Shown: in pieces, positions 57,111 to 64,000 of the stretch
Position numbering within the stretch: position 1 is the first letter of the stretch
Layout: each line of letters begins with the position of its first letter
Assembly: GCA_963682025.1 (NCBI GenBank)
Contig: OY821517.1
Location: 25,897,620-25,961,619 of the forward strand
Length of the DNA: 64,000 nucleotides
Direction of reading: 5' to 3'
Source: Cordilura impudica
Taxonomy: Eukaryota > Arthropoda > Insecta > Diptera > Scathophagidae
Notes under the pieces: generated by a model
What the model was told of the DNA's origin: nothing
Databases searched by the model: none
What the model saw: the letters and a program-made list of their open reading frames with translations, nothing else
Program-made: the position numbers and the translations under genes

Positions 57111-57419
57111 GATATCGTCTTTAGAACGTACCGCTGCTTTGTTAAGTCTAAAATTGCTTATAAATCTGCATAATTTCACAAATTTCTGAATAAAACTAAA
57201 AAAAAATTGATATTGAAAATTAATAAGATTACTGGCAATGGTTTCGTTTTCATCAGAAGATGAAAAACTAGCAAAACTTATAATTTTTGTTGATGTTAAT
57301 GTTTTAATACTACATCGAGTGAGAAGTAAGTGGCCTCACATAGAGATGGCGTGACAAGTGCCAATTTTTTCTGTTTATTCAGTAGGGCCAACTGCCAATT
57401 GTGTCAAAATTTCACGAAA

Positions 57420-57905
57420 TTTCATTAATTCGAAAAAGTTACCGTTATAAAAATTATACTGCTTTTAAAGTTTGAGAAGAAATGGATTGCAAAGAAGGAA
57501 AAACAATAACTTCCAAGTAATCTGTTGAGTTATTGGACAGATTGGATGAAGAAATTAAGAAAAAAACGACTCCACTTAAATAAGAAAAAATCTTGCACCA
57601 TCATGACAATGCACCGGAACATTCACCTGCTTTGGCTTCAGAAAAATTTAAGTCTTTACATTATGAATTGCTGCACCCGGCGATTATTATTTGTTCCCAA
57701 CCTTGAAAAGATGGCTTCGGGGAACGAGATTTTCCACAAATAAAGAAGTCGTATCAGAGACGAAAGAATATTTTGAAGAGTTTGTCAAATCGTATTATTT
57801 CAAGGGTATCAAGATGTTAGAGGACCGTTGGAAGAAGTGCATTTCACTTAACGGAGATTACGTTGAAGAATAAAAACCAAAAACTGGTTTTTCATTGTAA
57901 GACCA
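57420..57905 (+). pseudogene. Mariner transposase 3' fragment
   Basis: In shifting plus frames: LLDRLDEEI, HHHDNAPEHSPALASEKFKSLHYELLHP, then a C-terminal FVKSYYFKGIKMLEDRWKKCISLNGDYVEE. The HDNAPEH block carries the second catalytic Asp; the SPDLAP-SDYF block is deleted (HPAIIIC). Ends shortly after the stop at 57870. Confidence 0.78.
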
Positions 57906-58186
57906 CGGAGTTTCCACTCCATGTAGTAAAGTTGTTTATATTTTTACTCTCTTTATATTTACTCGTAGTGTGTACTTGTCTGTTTGTCGACAAACCTTTT
58001 CCCGTCATCCAATCGATGCACGCAGACTCGCGGCGATGATAAAAATGATCTGACGCATTTTTGATTTTAGGCATAGATATATTTCTAGACATGTTTCATT
58101 TTCAATCAATTGATTATTTAATTAGATGATGGTAAATTAATTTACAAATAAAGGGAGTATAATAAAAACTTTGTTTTTATGGGTTG

Positions 58187-59800
58187 GTTTTTTGTACCCT
58201 CCACACCACTGTGCAGAAGTTTGTCATTCCGTTTGTAATGCATCGAATTAAATTCCGATGACCCTAAAACCATATATTTATTTGATCTTTATAACAAGGG
58301 AAGTTGATTTAGCGATGACCGCCTGTCCGTCTGGCTGTGAAAATCACAATCACACCCTCAATAACTATGCTAGACTATTCGGTTTTGCATAAAATCATTT
58401 ATTAACATCCCAAAATTGGTGCAAAGGTCACAAGATATAAATGACGTTGTGAATAAACTCTTGAAAATATAAAAATGTTTAATGTGCTTGTTGTTTTGTT
58501 CAGATATTGTTGTAGTCATTGAAGTTGTGGCATTTGCTTCATGAAGGTGTGTGTATGGTTTTACTGCACGTGACACATTAGCCTAAGTAAATATTGCCAC
58601 ATATATTTTTTATCGTTATCACGATATAATAATGAAAATCGCCAGAATGAAACATAAATTAGAATCCCTAAAAAAGCTAATATTTTTTGTAAAGTTTTTT
58701 TCCTTAAAAAATATTTTTTCTCCAAAAGTATTTTTTTTTATATGAAAGTACCGTACCTTTTTTTTAAAAATTGCCATTTCTGAAAAAAATACCTTTTTTA
58801 AAAAGGTACCTTTAAAAAAATAAACAGTATTTTTTTTAAATGGTGCCCTTTTTTTAAAAAGATTACTTTATATTAAAAAGTACTCTTTTAAAAAAAAATT
58901 ACTCTTTTTAAAAAAGTACCCTTTTTAGAAAAAGTACCCTTTTTAGAAAAAGTACCCTTTTTAGAAAAAGTACCCTTTTTAAAAAAGTATCCTTAAATTA
59001 ACATATTACTAGCTAATTCATTTAAAATTATTTTAAAATTTGTTTTTTTACATTAATATCTGGACATTTTTAGCGAAGAATCATTTGAATTTTTTTTAAT
59101 TTTCATATGATTTTTAAGGTCTCAAAAAATTATTATTGGGATCAAACTTTGGGTATTATAACGCTGGCTGCGTTAAATAATGAATTACAATGGGGTTCTT
59201 TGAAGTTGTTAGGGAACCGATAGGTTTTCTACTCTAGTAAGAGAATAATAATGAAATTTCTCAGATAGTAATTAATTAATTCTATAGAAGACACGATCAT
59301 CATATATATGGGGGTTTCATGTCAAGTGACCCAACTTTTGAAACCGATGTCTTCCGATCGGAATGAAATTTGCACCAAGGTTAGTCCGATTGGATAGTAG
59401 TTTGGACACTGAGTTCAACAAGATCGGTCAAGAACTCTCTGAGTTAGAGGGGGTCAAAATTTGACATTTTGGCCAAACAGGGGCTTTTTTCTCATCCATA
59501 GCCATTTCTTCAATCTTTCGGAAAAGATACTTAAAAAAAAATTTTTTTGTTTACTTTTTTTTTTTGCTATATTAAAAAATTTTTTACCTTTTTTTATTAT
59601 ACAGCAACGCAGGACTCTAGATCTTTATAAAAAAAAAATTATATAAAAATTGGCCAAAAAGAAAAACAATTAACTTAAAATTTAATTGGTAATCAAATTT
59701 AAAGTTTCAGTATCGGTAAAGTGGTAGCCGTACCCATCATTGGTTGTAATATTGTGGTTAAATTGCAGGTGGAGGGTGTCAAATATTTAACGCTCTTACT
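58187..59800 (+). repeat. Composite repeat, copy 2
   Basis: Same order as 9300-13200: GTACCCTCCACACCAC start, GATTTAGCGATGACCGCCTG, GTGGCATTTGCTTCATGAAG, the GTACCC array, CTGGACATTTTTAGCGAAGA, GCTGCGTTAAATAATGAATT, CTCTAGTAAGAG, AAAGTTTCAGTATCGGTAAA and the CTTACTTGTTTA end. An insertion-like block from ATATATATGGGGGTTTCATG (59301) to about 59690 is absent from copy 1. Confidence 0.65.
58690..58995 (+). repeat. Regular array of AAAAAGTACCCTTTTTAG units
   Basis: From 58918 four successive 18-bp units AAAAAGTACCCTTTTTAG are nearly identical; on either side they fade into degenerate versions. Each unit is partly palindromic around GTAC. It is the homogenized core of the array seen in decayed form at 9780-10850. 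Confidence 0.85.
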
Positions 59801-60083
59801 TGTTTATTTTTTTTTTAAATAAATAAAACAACGTGACGTTTTTATGTCTCTCAATATTTTTCACTATTATGACTAACTTTAAATTGTAAAAATCTAAATT
59901 TAACTATGTTTATTAATTTGGTGATTATTTTATTGACGTGTATTTAAGCTGTTTTGTAACAAAGTAACAAATTATAAAAATATTGCAAACATAATCTATT
60001 ACAAACACTCAAGTCAAAACTGGTGCATACGCAATTTAAATATGGGTTCGAATACGATAAGTCTCGATTTCGCCTATGACATA

Positions 60084-61318
60084 CGAGGGCGGATCAATAA
60101 ATCCGTGACTTTTCGAAGTTCCCTCGTAGTTATATGAAATGCAACACTGTATCCATCAAGTACCAGCTGTTTATAGACTACTGTAAAATTTTGAGCAAGT
60201 TGCGTTTAACAGCAGTTTAAAACATACAACCTCGTGGTTTATTTTTAAAAATTGAAAAAGGTGAATTTCGAATGCTCACTAAACATTATTTTTTGCGAAA
60301 AAACCAATCAAACCAAGGAAAAGCTTGATAAATACTATGGGGACTCTGCACCATCCATTTCAATGGGGGAAAAAAAGTGGTTTACTGACTTTTGTTGTGG
60401 TCGCACAAATACAAATGACGCTGAACGTTCTGGACGGCCAATTGAGGTCAATACGACCGAAAATGTCGAAAAAATCCACGATATGGTGTTGGCCGATCGA
60501 AGAGTAAAAGTGCGTGAGATTTTTGATGCCGTAGACATTTCATATGGCGGCGTGGATTCGATTTTAAATGATCAGTTGGGTTTAAGAAAGCTGTCTGCAA
60601 GATGGGTGCCGCATTTGCTCTCAATTGACCATAAACGTAATCCGTGTGACAACTTCAAAGGATTGTTTGGAGTTCTTTAACCGCAATTCGAATAAGTTTT
60701 TTCGGCGATTTGTGACTGTAGATGAAACATGTATCTATTACAACACTCCGGAGACCAAGCAGCAGTTTCTCAGGGTGAACCGGCTCCGAAGAAGGCCAAT
60801 GTAAGTTTGTCGGCCAATAAGGTGATGACAACAGTTTTTTTGGGATGCACGCGGGATAATTCATATCGATTACCTTCAAAAGGGAAAATCAATAAACGGC
60901 GAATACTATGCAAACTTATTGGACCGATTTAACGAGGATTAAAAAAGAACGACCCAATATGGCCAAGAAAACAGTTATTTTTCATAAATATAATACACGG
61001 GTGCACACGTGTGCTGTCTCAATGGCAAAATTCCATGAATTGGAATTGAATTAGACCCCAGTGACTATTTCCTATTTCCAAACCTAAAGAAATGGCTCGG
61101 TGGAAAGAGATTTAGCTCCAACGATGAAATTATTGATCAATGCCTATTTTATGGACCTCGAAAAATCCTATTTTTTGGAAGGGATACAAAAATTGGAGAA
61201 ACGTTGGAAGAAACGTATTGAGCTAAAAGAAGGTTATGTTGAAAAATAATTTTTTTTTTGCAAAAAAAAAAAAACCGTTTTTCATTCTAAAAGTCACGGA
61301 CTTATTGACCCGCCCTCG
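60084..61318 (+). mobile_element. Full-length but dead mariner, TA flanks
   Basis: Terminal inverted repeats CGAGGGCGGATCAATAAATC / CGAGGGCGGGTCAATAAGTC, each next to TA, bound 1,235 bp. The transposase starts about 60252; 60252-60680 has WFTDFCCGRTNTNDAERSGRPIEV, KIHDMVLADRRVKVREI, GLRKLSARWVPHLLSIDHK. Past a frameshift, SANKVMTTVF and later LEKRWKKRIELKEGYVEK-like sequence can be followed. Many indels. It is a third mariner lineage in the window. Confidence 0.9.
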
Positions 61319-62316
61319 TATATAATAAGGGTGATTATTTGTTATAACGACGAAGAATTTCTTCATCAAAACTTAACAAAACTGAAATTAATTGACCTTC
61401 TTAAACCATAACTAATTTTGGTGATATAACTGAGTGATACATTTTCAGTATTTCGGAAATGACAATTGTAAAAGCATAACATTTTCAAAACCCTATAGGT
61501 GATTACCCTAAAATTTCCATAGCTGTAGAAGTTTAAATTTTAATTGGTGAGTTCCTACGTTATTTGGGAATTTTGATTAGGTTTATTTTTCAATCTTTAA
61601 GATTCGCAGCTGAAAAAAGCATTGATTGCTGACTATAGCAATGAAATCTAGCTACGATTCCCATTAAAATGTCTTTTAATTATAATAAATTTTTTAATTA
61701 TTTTTATATTATAAAAATAATAGTATTGTAATTAATTCATGTTGTTCTTCTCAAGAGATAATTTGCGATACAAATACATTCGTAAAACATTATATGTTAA
61801 ATGCGCAGTTTAATTCAAATTAAATGCTTATTTTTTATGTAAATACAATATTTATTGAACAAAGAAAGTTAAAAAACTTTTACAGGTACAGCTATTTTGA
61901 AGGTACCGATAATTAACTAAAGAGGATTAAATTAAAAAAATGAAATAAAAAACATATGAAACTTATTTTTGGATAAGATATTGTATTTAAAATTAGTAGT
62001 TATAATATTCATTTGTTTACGTGTGCATGTTAAGATAAACATCTTAAAGGTATAAGATACTACTCGTCTTCGTTTTAAGTAAAAACGAATAAGAAGAATC
62101 ATACATTAAGGGTATTCATTTCAGATTTGTTTTTATGGTCTTTTTGGGAATTTTAAATATTTATGTATACTGTCAAAAATTCTATTGGATTATATCAATT
62201 CAGCTACAATATAGCAACAGCTGAGCAAGTAATTTACCTATTTTACAAAAATAATACAGACTTTAAATACAGTTATAAACATAATTGTTTGAGTTCAAAT
62301 AAGTTGTTAATCTTCT
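61319..62316. other. Intergenic, nothing supported
   Basis: AT-rich with no frame, element end or repeat that I could recognize. Confidence 0.5.
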
Positions 62317-63048
62317 TTAAATAACATCAACAGCATCGTATAAACCAATTAAAGCATAGTGTCTGTTCACTTCGGCGCAAATTCTTCGGAATGTATCGAA
62401 ATTGATAAAATTTGATCTGTGGAAATTCAGGTAAACAGGTTCATAAGATCGAAGTTGTCTGTTACGAACATTTATACATATTTTTCCAAGAAGGCATTCA
62501 GAATCAATTTTACCATGAAGTAAGTTGAGGAAGAATGTTGTATTAAAAATGATACTTCTACTTTTCAAAGTTGGAAGCTTTATTAAAGCCAAACGATTGC
62601 GATACGGTGGGAGACTCACTTCGGCATTCCACCGAAGATATCGAATACAAAATATTAAGCTTGTTTCTGAACTGATTCAAGTTTTTTGATGAAGACATTG
62701 TACTGTGGATCCCTGATTACTGATGCGTATTCAAGTATCGGCCTGTCCAAAGACGTGAATAGATTTTTTGTGATGTAAGGATCATTAAATTCCTTTGCCC
62801 AACGTTTTATAAAACATAAAACCTCATTTGCATTAATAGTCATTGTGACATGAGAATTAAATCTTAGTCTTTTATCGAAGTGAACTCCCAAAATTATGAA
62901 TGAGTCAACTGAGTTTAGTTTTGTGTAATGGATGACATAGTCGTTCGAAGATGGCGAATATCTAGAGAAGGTCATGCAATGACATTTTTTAAGATTTAAT
63001 TCCATTAAGTTGACACTACACCATTTGTAGAAGCTGTCTTCAAACGAA
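62317..63048 (-). pseudogene. LINE reverse transcriptase, C-terminal fragment
   Basis: 63048-62655 reads FYKWCSVNLMELNLKKCHCMTFSR, then DSFIILGVHFDKRLRFNSHV, YASVIRDPQY and FIKKLESVQKQA; after a frameshift 62619-62317 reads LPPYRNRLALIKLPTLKSRSI and LLHGKIDSECLLGKI. This order is the thumb and C-terminal domain that follow the YADD palm motif in jockey/I-type LINEs. The copy is cut off at the satellite, before the palm. Confidence 0.75.
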
Positions 63049-63054
63049 ATATGA

Positions 63055-64000
63055 AAAATAAAAGTGAAAATTTAAAAATAAAAAATGAAAAATAAAAAAT
63101 GAAAAATAAAAAATTAAAAATTAAAAATTTAAAATTTAAAATTTAAAATTTAAAATTAAAAATTCAAAATTAAAAATTAAAAATTAAAAATTAATAATTA
63201 ATAATTAAAAATTAAAAATTTAAATTAAAAATTAAAAATTAAAAATTAAAAATTAAAAATTCAAAATTCAAAATTCAAAATTAAAAATTAAAAATTAAAA
63301 ATTAAAAATTAAAAATTAAAAATTAAAAATTAAAAATTAAAAATTAAAAATTAAAAATTAAAAATTAAAAATTAAAAATTAAAAATTAAAAATTAAAAAT
63401 TAAAAATTAAAAATTAAAAATTAAAAATTAAAAATTAAAAATTAAAAATTAAAAATTAAAAATTAAAAATTAAAAATTAAAAATTAAAAATTAAAAATTA
63501 AAAATTAAAAATTAAAAATTAAAAATTAAAAATTAAAAATTAAAAATTAAAAATTAAAAATTAAAAATTAAAAATTAAAAATTAAAAATTAAAAATTAAA
63601 AATTAAAAATTAAAAATTAAAAATTAAAAATTAAAAATTAAAAATTAAAAATTAAAAATTAAAAATTAAAAATTAAAAATTAAAAATTAAAAATTAAAAA
63701 TTAAAAATTAAAAATTAAAAATTAAAAATTAAAAATTAGAAATTAAAAATTAAAAATTAAAAATTAAAAATTAAAAATTAAAAATTAAAAATTAAAAATT
63801 AAAAATTTAAAATTAAAAATTAAAAATTAAAAATTAAAAATTAAAAATTAAAAATTAAAAATTAAAAATTAAAAATTAAAAATTAAAAATTAAAAATTAA
63901 AAATTAAAAATTAAAAATTAAAAATTAAAAATTAAAAATTAAAAATTTAAAATTAAAAATTAAAAATTAAAAATTAAAAATTAAAAATTAAAAATTAAAA
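63055..64000. repeat. Heptanucleotide satellite (TTAAAAA)n
   Basis: From about 63200 to the window end the unit TTAAAAA repeats with very few changes (for example GAAATT at 63738, AAATTTAAAATT at 63805 and 63945). The first 150 bp (63055-63200) are a degenerate mix of 6-8-bp variants (TGAAAAATAAAAAA, TTTAAAA, TTCAAAA), so the array is most uniform away from the LINE edge. It continues beyond the window. Confidence 0.95.

Noticed and set aside
59461..59646. 61-aa plus-strand frame
   Set aside because: Sits in the extra block of composite repeat copy 2 and consists of AT-rich low-complexity codons.
63055..64000. CRISPR-like or telomere repeat
   Set aside because: The unit is 7 bp without spacers, so not CRISPR; it is unlike insect telomere repeats, and no end structure is visible.

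Overview
The window reads as nuclear DNA of a higher (brachyceran, probably calyptrate) fly. It is very AT-rich, has spliced genes with GT-AG introns, carries RAG1-like Transib, hAT, mariner/Tc1, Helitron and non-LTR elements, and its two host genes have clear animal homologues. The fly assignment is an inference from gene content and repeat style; no species can be named from sequence alone. No prokaryotic operon, CRISPR array, rRNA or genuine tRNA gene was seen.

Only two host genes are supported, and they converge. (1) A catabolic serine/threonine dehydratase gene on the + strand (31617-44138) has seven exons. Exons 1-2 (31617-32013) are separated from exons 3-7 (42766-44138) by a 10.75 kb intron. 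That intron holds a young hAT transposon, a LINE that itself contains a Transib-type element, a chimeric mariner and a head-to-head pair of an interspersed repeat. (2) A radial spoke head 4/6 gene on the - strand (53502-44287) has three exons; its 7 kb second intron holds a Helitron, a LINE split by a long-inverted-repeat element, a MITE and a mariner. The stop codons lie 148 bp apart, and a 12-bp palindrome between them contains AATAAA on both strands, so the two mRNAs probably overlap at their 3' ends.

Region by region: 1-13 kb is AT-rich with fold-back elements, MITEs and a composite repeat containing an array of GTACCC-type units. 13.5-14.8 kb is a mariner broken by a tRNA-derived SINE. 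16.5-28.8 kb is a Transib cluster: a degraded copy with CGGCG target duplications, a copy whose RAG1-like transposase is open apart from one frameshift, and a third copy split by a 3.6 kb transposon with about 470-bp inverted ends that I cannot place in a superfamily. 29-31 kb holds a Helitron, a repeat and a near-perfect palindrome. 31.6-53.5 kb is the gene pair. 53.9-63 kb is a graveyard of Tc1/mariner and LINE fragments. The window ends in more than 900 bp of a heptanucleotide TTAAAAA satellite.

The most interesting points are the fully reconstructed dehydratase gene across its giant intron, the RAG1-like transposase with RSS-like CACAGTG termini, the parallel single-base A-tract frameshifts in two otherwise intact transposases, the unclassified long-IR transposon, and the shared poly(A) palindrome.
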